Shown here one piece after another: positions 50,839 to 59,746 of a DNA stretch of 64,000 bases (the stretch's first letter is position 1; each line of letters begins with the position of its first letter). The DNA comes from Streptomyces sp. CB02400 (GTDB taxonomy: Bacteria > Actinomycetota > Actinomycetes > Streptomycetales > Streptomycetaceae). A program made the translations under genes and the position numbers. The stretch spans positions 37,537 to 101,536 of the forward strand of contig NZ_LIWB01000025.1 of the NCBI RefSeq assembly GCF_001905725.1, read 5' to 3'. Below the pieces are notes generated by a model. It did not search any database and was not told the origin of the DNA. It saw nothing but the letters and a program-made list of their open reading frames with translations.

Positions 50839-51891
50839 TCAGCCGGACAGCGCGTCCAGCAGCCGGTCCACGTCGGCGGCCGTGTTGTAGAGGTGGAAGG
50901 ACGCCCGCAGGTTGCCCGCGCGGTTCGACACCGCGATGCCCGCCTCGGCCAACTCCGGCTGGAGCCGGCCGAGTCCGGGCACGGACACGATCGGTGAACC
51001 GGGCGAGGGCACGGGCGTGTGGCCCAGACTGTCGAGCCCCGCGCGGAAGCGGTCGGCGAGGGACAGGTCGTGGGCGCGGACGGTGTCCACACCCAGCTCC
51101 TCGACGAGTTCGAGGGAGGCACGCAGTCCCGCGTAGTCGAACAGGGCGGGGCTGGAGTCGAACCGCCGGGCGGAGCGGGCGAGTTCGGGGACGGGTCCGT
51201 AGCAGCTTTCCCAGGGGTTCTCCCCCGCGACCCAGCCCGCCTGCACCGGCGTCAGGTCGCCGAAGTCCTCGGGGACGACGAGGAAGGCCGCGCCGTGCGG
51301 GCCGAGCAGCCACTTGAAGGTGATGGAGACACCGTAGTCGCAGGCGTCGGCCGCCATCGGGAGCCAGCCGGCCGCCTGGGAGAAGTCGACGTAGGTGCGC
51401 GCCCCGTGGCCGCGGGCCGCCTCGCGCAGCGCGGCGAGATCGGCGATCCGGCCGTCGGCGGACTGCACGGCGCTGACCGCGACCAGCGCGGTGCCCGGCC
51501 GGACGGATTCGGTGAGCCGCTCCAGCGGCACGGCCCGCACCTTGAGGTCGCCGCGCGCGTGGAAGGGGTTCAGTACGGAGCTGAAGTCGCCCTCCGCCGT
51601 GAGGACTTCGGCGCCCGGCGGCAGCGAGGCCGCGACCAGCGAGGTGTACAGCGCGACCGTGGCCCCGGCCGCCACGCGCTCGGCCGGGACGCCGGCCAGC
51701 CGGGCGTACGCGGCACGGCAGGCCTCGACGTCGGCGAAGAGCGGATCCAGCGCACGGCCCTCCGCGCGCAGCCGTACGGCTTCCTGGAGCGCGGCCACGG
51801 TACGGGCGGGCAGGAGAGCGTTGCTCGCGGTGTTCAGGTAGGTGTTCTTCGGGGCGAACTCGGCACGGACGAGGTTCTCGAAGGTCTCCAT
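50839..51891 (-). CDS. Class V PLP-dependent aminotransferase (cysteine desulfurase/kynureninase-like)
   Basis: A 350-residue protein beginning METFENLVRAEFAPKNTYLN. NTASNALLPARTVAAL is the N-terminal class V block, VAVSAVQSADGRIADLAAL and RTYVDFSQAAGWLP (Asp) bind PLP, and SITFKWLLGPHGAAFLVV has the Schiff-base Lys. The catalytic loop Cys of true cysteine desulfurases is not obvious. The reaction is unknown. Its place next to ectD (convergent) need not mean a link. ATG 51891 chosen; an in-frame ATG at 51927 adds 12 residues. Confidence 0.82.
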   Translation of the reverse strand: METFENLVRAEFAPKNTYLNTASNALLPARTVAALQEAVRLRAEGRALDPLFADVEACRAAYARLAGVPAERVAAGATVALYTSLVAASLPPGAEVLTAEGDFSSVLNPFHARGDLKVRAVPLERLTESVRPGTALVAVSAVQSADGRIADLAALREAARGHGARTYVDFSQAAGWLPMAADACDYGVSITFKWLLGPHGAAFLVVPEDFGDLTPVQAGWVAGENPWESCYGPVPELARSARRFDSSPALFDYAGLRASLELVEELGVDTVRAHDLSLADRFRAGLDSLGHTPVPSPGSPIVSVPGLGRLQPELAEAGIAVSNRAGNLRASFHLYNTAADVDRLLDALSG

Positions 51892-51987
51892 GGGACCACT
51901 GTGCGGTCCCGGGATCCCCCCGTCCATTGCCGAATTCTGCGCGATATCGCGAAGGAAGCCTTATGCGTACGCGCTGACCTGCGCGTT

Positions 51988-52698
51988 CTACTGCTGCGGC
52001 ACCGCGCATCCGTCCGGGCCACAGGCCTCCGCGTCGCCGTCGATCAGGGTCAGCGGCGGGCGCTCGCCCCAGGCCTGGGTCAGCGCCTGGGTGAACACCT
52101 CGGCGGGCTGGGCGCCGGAGACGCCGTACTTGCGGTCCAGCACGAAGAACGGCACACCGTTCGCGCCGAGCTCCGCCGCCTCCCGCTCGTCGGCGCGCAC
52201 CTCGTCGGCGTACGCCTTCGGGTCTGCGAGGACCGCGCGCACCGCGCCGGTGTCGAGTCCGGCGGCGCCGGCGAGCTCGACGAGCCGTTCGTCGTCGTTG
52301 AAGACGGACCGCTCCTCGGCGAAGTTCGCCCTGTACAGCAGGTCGAGCAGCTCCACCTGGCGGCCCTGCTCACGGGCGAGGTGCAGCAGGCGGTGCATGT
52401 CGAAGGTGTTGCCGTGGTCGCGGCCCCGGGTGCGGTAGGGCAGGCCCTCGGCGGCGGCCTGGGTACCCAGGTTGTCCTCGCCCGCCTCGGCCTGCGCCTC
52501 GCTCATGCCGTACTTCTTGGTGAGCATGGTGATCACCGGCTGGATGTCGTCCTTGGCGCGGCCCGGGTCCAGCTCGAAGGAACGGTGCACGACCTCGACC
52601 TGCTCACGGTGCGGGAAGGCGGCCAGCGCCTTCTCGAAGCGGGCTTTTCCGACATAGCACCAGGGGCAAGCGATATCGGACCAGATTTCGACGCGCAT
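51988..52698 (-). CDS. DsbA-family oxidoreductase, FrnE type
   Basis: A 236-residue cytoplasmic protein. MRVEIWSDIACPWCYVGKAR places the redox motif CPWC at residues 11-14. The helical insertion (about 45-150) and GVPFFVLDRKYGVSGAQP with the cis-Pro follow, then a C-terminal CGPDGCAVP that adds another Cys pair. FrnE-like proteins act as disulfide isomerases or oxidoreductases and one relative belongs to frenolicin synthesis. ATG 52698 chosen; ATG 52710 adds four residues. Confidence 0.88.
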   Translation of the reverse strand: MRVEIWSDIACPWCYVGKARFEKALAAFPHREQVEVVHRSFELDPGRAKDDIQPVITMLTKKYGMSEAQAEAGEDNLGTQAAAEGLPYRTRGRDHGNTFDMHRLLHLAREQGRQVELLDLLYRANFAEERSVFNDDERLVELAGAAGLDTGAVRAVLADPKAYADEVRADEREAAELGANGVPFFVLDRKYGVSGAQPAEVFTQALTQAWGERPPLTLIDGDAEACGPDGCAVPQQ

Positions 52699-52780
52699 CG
52701 TGATCGGCACTCCAGGTCGTGCGGGTACGGAGACTCCCTCCCGCGACTACGTGAACATTCAACGAGCCGCCTTCATTCCC

Positions 52781-53389
52781 TCAGCTTCCGTCCCGCAGGT
52801 CACTCGGCCAGTGGGGCCGGTACTCGATGTGGTCGTACGTCACCACGCACCCCTCCCCCATCGGCGACTGGGTCATGAAGCCGACCAGCGCGGCTCCGGT
52901 CTCCTTCTCGTCGCCGAGGGTGAAGAGCCGGACGAAGGTCCAGCGCTCGCCGTCACGGGAGGCGTGGAAGGCGAAGGCACGCCCGGTGCGGCTCACCCGG
53001 AGCCAGACGGAACTGCCGTCGACGGTGAAGGAGTTGACGTCGTCGGAGTGCCCCCGGGTGACCACCGTGCAGACGGTGGGCACGTCCGGCGAGTACTCCA
53101 GACAGAGCTTGGCCCACGCCCGCTCACCGACATGGACGTAGAGCACCCCGGCGTCGAAGGCCCCGGCGAACCCGACGGTGACCCGCGCGATCAGCTGGAA
53201 GTCCCCCTCGGGCGCCCCCAGCAGCCGCGGCGCGTCGGAGGCCGGCTCCAGCGCCTCGTCGGTGGGCGGCACGAAACGGTCCTGCCGGGGCCCGGCCCAC
53301 CCGGTGAGGACCCCGTCCTCGTGGGACCAGTGCCCGTCGGGGCCGTAGGTGCGCAAAGGGAAGGGCAGTTCGGGGATCTTCAGGTCCAT
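52781..53389 (-). CDS. DUF1349 protein (concanavalin-like beta sandwich)
   Basis: A 202-residue protein beginning MDLKIPELPFPLRTYGPDGH. AGVLYVHVGERAWAKLCLEY, SDDVNSFTVDGSSVWLRVSR and WTFVRLFTLGDEKETGAALV are the family blocks, with regular beta strands. DUF1349 proteins resemble carbohydrate-binding lectin-like folds, but no function is proven. No signal peptide. It is followed at 47 bases, upstream on the same strand, by another small gene (53437). Confidence 0.82.
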   Translation of the reverse strand: MDLKIPELPFPLRTYGPDGHWSHEDGVLTGWAGPRQDRFVPPTDEALEPASDAPRLLGAPEGDFQLIARVTVGFAGAFDAGVLYVHVGERAWAKLCLEYSPDVPTVCTVVTRGHSDDVNSFTVDGSSVWLRVSRTGRAFAFHASRDGERWTFVRLFTLGDEKETGAALVGFMTQSPMGEGCVVTYDHIEYRPHWPSDLRDGS

Positions 53390-53436
53390 GCCGGGATTCT
53401 TCCAGGCGGGGCCCGGCGACGGTGGGGCGACCCCGG

Positions 53437-54063
53437 TCAGCGGTCCTGGAGCGCGTCCAGGGCCACGGCCTGGGCGATGGCGAGGCGCGGGTCCGGACCG
53501 GGCGCGGCCATGTCCACCACGTAGCGGTCGCGCAGCCCGAACTTCTTGTCGACCGTCATCACCGGCTTGCCGTCCGTCTCGAAGTCGAAGTGGTACGGCC
53601 ACAGGAACGGCACCAGGTCCAGCGGCAGGAAGTCCCAGACGCGGCGGAGCACGGCCACGAACCGGTTGCGCTCCCGCCCGACGGCCGCGGGCGAGCCCGG
53701 CTGGTCCAGAACCCACGTCGAGCGCAGCAGGGAGGCGACGGCCTTCTCCTCGAACCCGCCGATGAGGTCGCCCTCCGCGTCCCACACGTCATGACCGCCG
53801 CCGGCGCCGCGGAGTCCGCGTTCCTCCACGGTGAACAGGACCCGTGTCCGGGACGCGTCGGCGTAGAAGGTCATCTCCTCCTCGAGCGAGAACCGCTTCA
53901 GCTCGGCGAAGGCCAGGACCCCGCCGTCGGAACCGTCCGGCAGCAACTCGCTCACGGTGTACCGGCATGCCTTGAGGGCGGTCTCCTGCCGGACGGTGAA
54001 ACGTCCGCCGGTCCACTGGCCCGTACTGTCCACTGTTCCGCTCCCGGAGCCGTCGGTCCCCAC
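53437..54063 (-). CDS. Tubby/LURP-one-like (scramblase-related) protein
   Basis: A 208-residue soluble protein. The strand pattern ending FDFETDGKPVMTVDKKFGLR and DRYVVDMAAPGPDPRLAIAQ, with VALDALQDR at the C terminus, looks like the LURP-one-related or phospholipid scramblase-like beta barrel with a buried C-terminal helix. That assignment is by eye and only moderately sure. GTG 54063 was taken; GTG 54033 is also possible. It is divergent from the histidine kinase. Confidence 0.65.
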   Translation of the reverse strand: MGTDGSGSGTVDSTGQWTGGRFTVRQETALKACRYTVSELLPDGSDGGVLAFAELKRFSLEEEMTFYADASRTRVLFTVEERGLRGAGGGHDVWDAEGDLIGGFEEKAVASLLRSTWVLDQPGSPAAVGRERNRFVAVLRRVWDFLPLDLVPFLWPYHFDFETDGKPVMTVDKKFGLRDRYVVDMAAPGPDPRLAIAQAVALDALQDR

Positions 54064-54183
54064 GCCGACGCCCGTGTGCGTCCGGCGGAGCCATCGTCAC
54101 CGTGCGCCCCGCCCCGGAGCAGTCTCCGTAAGTCGTCACCCGCAACGACCAAAGATGACAGGCCCCTTGGCGGCCGGAAGTCC

Positions 54184-54193
54184 ACTTTCGTCG
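54184..54193. promoter_or_regulatory. Motif ACTTTCGTCG upstream of the kinase gene
   Basis: ACTTTCGTCG occurs 60 bases before the kinase start, and again exactly at 55505-55514, 101 bases before the internal ATG 55616 of the membrane protein. The two copies may be binding sites of the LuxR-type response regulator encoded downstream. Confidence 0.4.
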
Positions 54194-54253
54194 TCCGGGG
54201 CCGCGCCGAAGGGGGGATGCGGGCGTCCGGGGGCGGGCCTCTATCGTCTGCGC

Positions 54254-55972
54254 GTGGACGTAGCCGAAACACCCCGCACCGGCCTGCCGCTCCGTCACCG
54301 GCTCGCCGCCGCCTCCCCCTGGCCCCGCAAGCGGATCGCCGGGGAGGCCGTACTCGCCGTGACGCTCTCCGGGATCGCGGGCCTCCTCTACACCACGGAG
54401 ACCGGATCCGTGGTGCGGGGCGGTGCCCTGGCCCTGGTCGTCGCCGTACTGTCCCTGGCCCGCCGCGCCCTGCCGGCGACGGTGCTGATGGTCTCGTCGG
54501 CCCTGGCCGGAACGATCGTCGGTACGTTCGCGCTGCTGATCTACGCCAGTTGGTCGGCGGGCAGCCGCATCGGGCGTCCGGCGCGCGCGCTGGCCGCGTA
54601 CGCGGCCGGGCTCGCGCTCTACCTCGTCCTCACCCTCACCGTCGCGGCCGACGAAGGGCTCTGGATGTCGCCGCTGGTGACGGTCGTGCTGGGCGGGAGC
54701 CCGTTCCTGGTGATGGCGGTCGTACCGGGGCTCGCCTCCCGGTACCGCGCCCAGCGCCGCGCCCTGCTCGACGCCCTGCGCCGGCACAACGCCCAGCTGG
54801 TGCGCGAGCAGGCGATGGTGGCGCGGCAGGCCCGGCTGCTGGAACGGCAGCGCATCGCCCAGGACATGCACGACAGCCTCGGCCACCAGCTCGCCCTGAT
54901 CGCCGTGCACACCGGGGCGCTGGAGGTGGACCCGGAGCTGAACGGCCGTCAGCGGGAGGGGGTGGGCGTCCTCCGGGAGGCCTCCAGGTCGGCGATGCGG
55001 GAGCTGCGCGAGGCCGTGGGCATCCTGCGGGACGACGTGGAGACGTCCGTGCCCGGCCCGGAGGACGCCGGGCCTTCGACGGACCGCGCGGCGGCCTCCG
55101 TCGACAAGCTGGTCGCGTCGTCGCGGGCTGCGGGCGCGACGGTGGAGCTGCACCGGTCCGGCACCGAACGGGCCCTCGCACCCGCCGCCGACCGCGCGGT
55201 GTACCGCATCGCCCAGGAGGGCCTGACCAACGCGCACAAGCACGCGCCGGGCGCCCCGATCACCGTGGCGCTGCGCTACGAACCGGACAGCCTGGTGGTC
55301 GAGGTGGCCAACGGGCCGGTGCCGGCCGGGGCGCCGGCCGGGGCGCCCGCGATCAGTGGCGGCCAGGGGCTGACGGGTCTGCGGGAGCGGGCCCGGCTGG
55401 TCGGCGGCATGGTGCACACCGGCCCCACCCCCGACGGGGGTTTCCGGCTCGCCGGTGTACTGCCGTACGGCGACGGCGAGCGGCGGTCCCGTCCGGACGA
55501 CGCGACTTTCGTCGCCGTGGGCGACGACTTCCGGGGGCAGATCGGCGAGGGCTCCGCGGGCGACGGTGGTGTCGTCATCGGACACACCGATCCGCAGAAG
55601 GAGTTCGCCACCATCATGAGCAGCAAGAAGAACGTCGCCCTGGGATGCGCCCTCACCGCCGGAGTCCTCGTCGTGGGCCTCGGCGCCCTCCTGGTGTGGG
55701 GGGTGTCGAAACTGGTGGACGAGGTGGAGAAGGGCGTCATCTCGGCGAGCGTGTACGAGTCGGCCCAGGTCGGCGACGCCGAGGCGGACCTCAGGAAGAA
55801 GTTCCCGGAAGGCGGCTCGCTGCTCACCGACGGCGTGGAGAAGGACGGCCCGCCGCTGCCCGAGGACGCCGTCTGCGAGCACTTCGTGGACGACGAGGAG
55901 GACATCGTCTACCGGTTCTGCTTCCGCGACGGGAAGCTGTCCTCCAAGGAGTCCTACGAGCACAAGATATGA
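54254..55972 (+). CDS. Two-component sensor kinase whose frame continues into an extra membrane protein
   Basis: A 572-residue open frame. Residues 1-160: membrane helices. RQRIAQDMHDSLGHQLALIA carries the phospho-acceptor His206 (HisKA_3), YRIAQEGLTNAHKHA is the N-box and GQGLTGLRERARLVGG the G-box of the HATPase. Normal kinases of this type end near residue 410. Here the frame runs on through a linker (411-454) to a TM helix at about 462-487 (VALGCALTAGVLVVGLGALL) and an outer tail of 85 residues. ATG 55616 with AGAAGGAG upstream may start that part as a separate protein of 118 residues. Kinase start GTG 54254 is tentative. Confidence 0.8.
   Translation: MDVAETPRTGLPLRHRLAAASPWPRKRIAGEAVLAVTLSGIAGLLYTTETGSVVRGGALALVVAVLSLARRALPATVLMVSSALAGTIVGTFALLIYASWSAGSRIGRPARALAAYAAGLALYLVLTLTVAADEGLWMSPLVTVVLGGSPFLVMAVVPGLASRYRAQRRALLDALRRHNAQLVREQAMVARQARLLERQRIAQDMHDSLGHQLALIAVHTGALEVDPELNGRQREGVGVLREASRSAMRELREAVGILRDDVETSVPGPEDAGPSTDRAAASVDKLVASSRAAGATVELHRSGTERALAPAADRAVYRIAQEGLTNAHKHAPGAPITVALRYEPDSLVVEVANGPVPAGAPAGAPAISGGQGLTGLRERARLVGGMVHTGPTPDGGFRLAGVLPYGDGERRSRPDDATFVAVGDDFRGQIGEGSAGDGGVVIGHTDPQKEFATIMSSKKNVALGCALTAGVLVVGLGALLVWGVSKLVDEVEKGVISASVYESAQVGDAEADLRKKFPEGGSLLTDGVEKDGPPLPEDAVCEHFVDDEEDIVYRFCFRDGKLSSKESYEHKI
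55505..55514. promoter_or_regulatory. Second ACTTTCGTCG motif inside the kinase frame
   Basis: It sits in the linker-coding stretch between the kinase and the membrane part, flanked by CGACG, making CGACG / CGTCG inverted. Position and identity to the copy at 54184 suggest a promoter region of a separate gene starting at 55616. Confidence 0.4.
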
Positions 55973-56064
55973 CCGACGGTCCGTGGCCGCACCCGCGACC
56001 GGATCGGGCATGATGAGCGGGCTTCACCATCCGCTTGTCCTACCGACACCGCGCAGGAGGCCGC

Positions 56065-56727
56065 GTGATCCGGGTCCTCGTCGCCGACGACGAGCCGCTC
56101 ATCAGGGCCGGCATCAGGATGATCCTCACCTCGGCCGACGACATCGATGTCGTCGCCGAGGCGCGGGACGGCCGGGAGGCGGTGGAGACCGCCCGGAGCA
56201 CCGCGGTCGACGTGGCCCTGCTGGACATCCAGATGCCCGTGATGGACGGGCTGACCGCGCTGGCCGAGATGGGCCGCGCCGCGCCGGGGGTGCGCGTGCT
56301 GATCCTGACGACGTTCGGGGAACGCGACAACGTCCTGCGGGCGCTCGGGCACGGCAGCGCCGGCTTCCTGCTGAAGGACTCCGCGCCGCAGGAGCTGATC
56401 CACGCGGTCCGCGCGGCGGCGGCCGGCAACGCCTACCTGTCCCCGGCCGCCACCCGGCATGTGGTGGACACCCTCGCCTCCCCGGCCGCCACCGTGCGCG
56501 GCGAGGAGGCGCGCCGCCGCCTGGCCGGGCTGACCGGACGCGAACGCGAGGTGCTGGCCCTGCTCGGCGAGGGCCTGTCCAACGCGGACGCCGGCGCCCG
56601 CCTGCACATGAGCGAGGCCACGGTGAAGACGTACGTCAGCCGCATCCTGACCAAGCTCGACTGCGACAACAGGGTGCAGGCGGCGCTCCTGGCCCGCGAC
56701 GCGGGCCTGGAGCCGAGCGCGGGGTGA
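56065..56727 (+). CDS. NarL/LuxR-type response regulator
   Basis: A 220-residue protein. The receiver has VLVADDEPLIRAGI (acidic pair), the phospho-acceptor Asp54 in LLDIQMPVMDGL, and GFLLKDSAP with the Lys. The C-terminal LuxR HTH is LTGREREVLALLGEGLSN, then EATVKTYVSRILTKL. It is the partner of the kinase at 54254, 92 bases upstream. GTG 56065 follows AGGAGG closely. Confidence 0.92.
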   Translation: MIRVLVADDEPLIRAGIRMILTSADDIDVVAEARDGREAVETARSTAVDVALLDIQMPVMDGLTALAEMGRAAPGVRVLILTTFGERDNVLRALGHGSAGFLLKDSAPQELIHAVRAAAAGNAYLSPAATRHVVDTLASPAATVRGEEARRRLAGLTGREREVLALLGEGLSNADAGARLHMSEATVKTYVSRILTKLDCDNRVQAALLARDAGLEPSAG

Positions 56728-56730
56728 GCC

Positions 56731-58275
56731 TCAGCGCTCCAGCCGGCCGTTGAACCTCCGGGGCAGCCCCAGCGGGTTGTCGTCCTTCAGCTCCGCGGGC
56801 AGCAGCGCCTCGGGCGTTCCCTGGTAGACGACCGGCCGCAGCCACCGCTCGATGGCCGTGCCGCCCACCGACGTGGACGTGGAGGTCGTCGCCGGGTACG
56901 GCCCCCCGTGGTGCTGGGCCGGGGCGACCGCGACGCCCGTCGGCCAGCCGTTGACCAGGACCCGCCCCGCCAGCGGCGTCAGCTCCTGCACCAGCTCCGC
57001 CCCGCGGCCCTCCCCGGCCGCCTCTCCGGCGGACAGCTGCACGGTCGCCGTGAGGTTGCCCGGCAGCCGCGACAGCACCCCCCGCACCTCGGCCTCGTCC
57101 TCGTAGCGGGCCACGACGGTGACCGGCCCGAAGCACTCCTCCAGGAGCAGGTCGTGCTCGCCCTCCTGGGCCAGCCGGCTCGCCGGGACGGTGAGGAAGC
57201 CCGCGCTGACCGTGTGCTCGCCGCCCGCGCCCGGGGTCACCGGGGACTCCACGTCGGGGAGCTGGGCGCGCTCGGCGACCCCGGCGACGAAGTTGTCGCG
57301 CATGCGGTGGTCGAGCAGGACGCCGGCGTCGGTGTCGCTGACGGCGTCCGTCAGGGACTTGACCAGCGCGTCACCGGCCGCGCCGGCCGGTGCGAGGACG
57401 AGGCCCGGCTTCACGCAGAACTGACCGACGCCCAGCGTCATCGAACCGGCCAGTCCGGCGCCGATCGCCTCGCCGCGCTCGGCGGCGGCGGCCTCGGTGA
57501 CCACGACCGGGTTCAGGGAGCCCAGCTCACCGTGGAAGGGGATCGGGACGGGCCGGGCGGCGGCCGCGTCGAAGAGGGCGCGGCCCCCGCGGATGGAACC
57601 GGTGAAACCGGCCGCCGAGACCAGCGGGTGCTTGATCAGCTCGATGCCGGCCTCGAAGCCGTGCACCAGGCCGAGCACGCCCTCGGGGAGGTCGTGGCGG
57701 GCCGCGGCCCGGCGCAGCACCTTGGCGACCAGCTCGGACAGTCCGGGGTGGTCGGGGTGGGCCTTGACGACGACCGGGCAGCCGGCCGCGAGCGCGCTCG
57801 CGGTGTCGCCGCCGGCCACGGAGAAGGCGAAGGGGAAGTTGGACGCCGAGTAGACGGCGACGACGCCCAGCGGGAGCTTGTAGCGGCGCAGGTCCGGGAC
57901 GGGCGGGGTCGCGGTGTCGTCGGGGTGGTTGATGACGACGTCGAGGAAGGCGCCCTCCTCGACGATGCCGGCGAAGGCGCGAAGCTGGTAGCAGGTGCGG
58001 GCGAGTTCGCCGGTGAGCCGGACCGGGCCGAGCGCGGTCTCCGCGTCGGCGACCTCGACGAGCTGGTCCCTGGCCGCTTCCAGCTCGTCGGCGGCCGTGC
58101 GCAGGAAGGCCGCGCGGACGGCGCGGTCCGTCAGCGCGCCGCGCGCGTCGTGCGCGGCGCGGACGGCGGCGTCGACCTCCTGGGCTGTGGCCTCCACCGC
58201 AACCTGTTCACGCTGCTTCCCGGTTCGGGGGTCGACACTCCAGACTGGTGCTGCTGCCACCGCGGGTCCCTCCAC
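56731..58275 (-). CDS. Aldehyde dehydrogenase, 2-oxoglutarate semialdehyde type
   Basis: A 514-residue ALDH. VYSASNFPFAFSVAGGDTA, AGCPVVVKAHPDHPGLSE and FTGSIRGGRAL (NADP binding) lead to HGELGSLNPVVV with the general base Glu and GVGQFCVKPGLVL with the nucleophile Cys. These are the features of ketoglutarate-semialdehyde dehydrogenases, which end sugar-acid or hydroxyproline pathways. It is divergent from an IclR regulator, with operator-like palindromes between. GTG 58275 was taken as start. Confidence 0.88.
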   Translation of the reverse strand: MEGPAVAAAPVWSVDPRTGKQREQVAVEATAQEVDAAVRAAHDARGALTDRAVRAAFLRTAADELEAARDQLVEVADAETALGPVRLTGELARTCYQLRAFAGIVEEGAFLDVVINHPDDTATPPVPDLRRYKLPLGVVAVYSASNFPFAFSVAGGDTASALAAGCPVVVKAHPDHPGLSELVAKVLRRAAARHDLPEGVLGLVHGFEAGIELIKHPLVSAAGFTGSIRGGRALFDAAAARPVPIPFHGELGSLNPVVVTEAAAAERGEAIGAGLAGSMTLGVGQFCVKPGLVLAPAGAAGDALVKSLTDAVSDTDAGVLLDHRMRDNFVAGVAERAQLPDVESPVTPGAGGEHTVSAGFLTVPASRLAQEGEHDLLLEECFGPVTVVARYEDEAEVRGVLSRLPGNLTATVQLSAGEAAGEGRGAELVQELTPLAGRVLVNGWPTGVAVAPAQHHGGPYPATTSTSTSVGGTAIERWLRPVVYQGTPEALLPAELKDDNPLGLPRRFNGRLER

Positions 58276-58312
58276 TTGTTTGCCGCATGCAATGCCGCAG
58301 TATGTACGTCAC

Positions 58313-58353
58313 CCCACAGCGTTGTTCGATATACTGAACACTGTCTCTGTGGG
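58313..58353. promoter_or_regulatory. Nested palindromes, likely IclR operator
   Basis: TGTTCGATATACTGAACA (58323-58340) is an inverted repeat with an AT-rich centre, of the size IclR proteins bind. It is nearly concentric with an outer inverted repeat CCCACAG (58313-58319) and CTGTGGG (58347-58353). The site lies between the aldehyde dehydrogenase and the IclR gene and could control both. Confidence 0.6.
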
Positions 58354-58402
58354 TGAATGTGCTTCGGAGACTATTTCCAGGCGAACGAAGGGGTCAAGGG
58401 CG

Positions 58403-59176
58403 ATGTCGGCTGGCGAGACGGGCGGCGGGGCGCAGGTCAAGTCCGCGGTGCGGACCGTTGAACTGCTCGAATACTTCGCCGGGCGCCCCGGCATGCACTC
58501 CCTGGCGGCGGTCCAGGAGGCCGTCGGCTACCCCAAGTCGAGCCTCTACATGCTGCTGCGCACCCTCGTGGACCTCGGCTGGGTGGAGACGGACGCGACG
58601 GGCACGCGGTACGGCATCGGCGTGCGGGCGCTGCTGGTGGGCACGTCGTACATCGACGGCGACGAGGTCGTCGCGGCGGCCCGCCCCACCCTGGACCGGC
58701 TCTCCGACGACACCACGGAGACCATCCACCTGGCCCGGCTCGACGGCACCAACGTGGTGTACCTCGCCACCCGCCAGTCGCAGCACTACCTGCGTCCGTT
58801 CACCCGGGTCGGCCGCCGGCTGCCCGCGCACTCGACGTCGCTGGGCAAGGCGCTGCTGAGCACGTACCCGGACGAGCAGGTGCGCAAGATGCTCCCGGAG
58901 ACGCTGCCCGCGCTGACCGAGCACACCATCACGGACCGGGAGAAGCTCATCGAGGAGCTGCACCTGGTGCGGGAGCAGGGCTTCGCCGTGGACCGTGAGG
59001 AGAACACGCTGGGGCTGCGCTGCTTCGGTGTGGCGATCCCGTACCGCACCCCCGCGCGGGACGCGATCAGCTGCTCGGTGCCGGTGGCGCGGCTCACGCC
59101 CGCGCACGAGCAGATGGTCAAGGACGCCCTGTTCGACGCCCGCGACCGGCTGACCCTGGCCACCCGGAGGCTCTGA
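58403..59176 (+). CDS. IclR family transcription regulator
   Basis: A 257-residue protein. The N-terminal winged helix (about residues 10-70) has TVELLEYFAGRPGMHSLAAV, GYPKSSLYMLLRTLVDLGWV as recognition helix, and the effector domain has RRLPAHSTSLGKALLSTYPD and GFAVDREENTLGLRCFGVAI, the IclR signature. It probably represses the divergent aldehyde dehydrogenase until a sugar-acid derivative binds. ATG 58403 follows AAGGGG and AAGGGCG. Confidence 0.9.
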   Translation: MSAGETGGGAQVKSAVRTVELLEYFAGRPGMHSLAAVQEAVGYPKSSLYMLLRTLVDLGWVETDATGTRYGIGVRALLVGTSYIDGDEVVAAARPTLDRLSDDTTETIHLARLDGTNVVYLATRQSQHYLRPFTRVGRRLPAHSTSLGKALLSTYPDEQVRKMLPETLPALTEHTITDREKLIEELHLVREQGFAVDREENTLGLRCFGVAIPYRTPARDAISCSVPVARLTPAHEQMVKDALFDARDRLTLATRRL

Positions 59177-59179
59177 CCC

Positions 59180-59653
59180 GTGGACATCGCCCTGCGGCCG
59201 GTGCACGACAGCGACCTGCCGGTCTTCTACCGGCAGCTCAACGACCCGGAGGCGCTGCGCATGGCGGCCTTCACCCCCGAGGACCCGGCCGACCGGGCCG
59301 GCTTCGACGCGCACTGGGCGCGCATCCGCAGCTCGCCGGGGATCGTGACGCGCACGGTCCTGGGCGACGGCGACGTGGTGGGCCACGCGGCGGTGTACGG
59401 GGAGCCGGGCGAGCGCGAGGTGACGTACTGGGTCGACCGCGCCCACTGGGGCCGGGGCATCGCCACGGCCGCGCTGCGCGGTCTGCTGGCGGAGGTGGGC
59501 GAACGCCCGCTGTACGCGCGCGTGGCCGCCGACAACGCGGGGTCGCGGCGGGTGCTGGAGCGGTGCGGCTTCGAGGTCTCCGCGCGGGCCACGGCGTACG
59601 CTCCCGCGCGGGGTGCGGAGATCGACGAACTCGTCCTCACGCTGGACCGCTGA
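59180..59653 (+). CDS. GNAT family acetyltransferase
   Basis: A 157-residue protein. VTYWVDRAHWGRGIATAALR is motif A with the acetyl-CoA loop RGIATA, followed by LYARVAADNAGSRRVLERCG. RimJ/RimL-like. GTG 59180 lies three bases after the IclR stop, so both are likely on one message. Substrate unknown. Confidence 0.87.
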   Translation: MDIALRPVHDSDLPVFYRQLNDPEALRMAAFTPEDPADRAGFDAHWARIRSSPGIVTRTVLGDGDVVGHAAVYGEPGEREVTYWVDRAHWGRGIATAALRGLLAEVGERPLYARVAADNAGSRRVLERCGFEVSARATAYAPARGAEIDELVLTLDR

Positions 59654-59746
59654 CCGCCCGGCCGGCACGGCCGCTCGATGAACATCCGATGAGAAACGGG
59701 GCGGAAGGGAACGATCCGACCCTTCCCGTTCGTCTGTCCGAACGGA

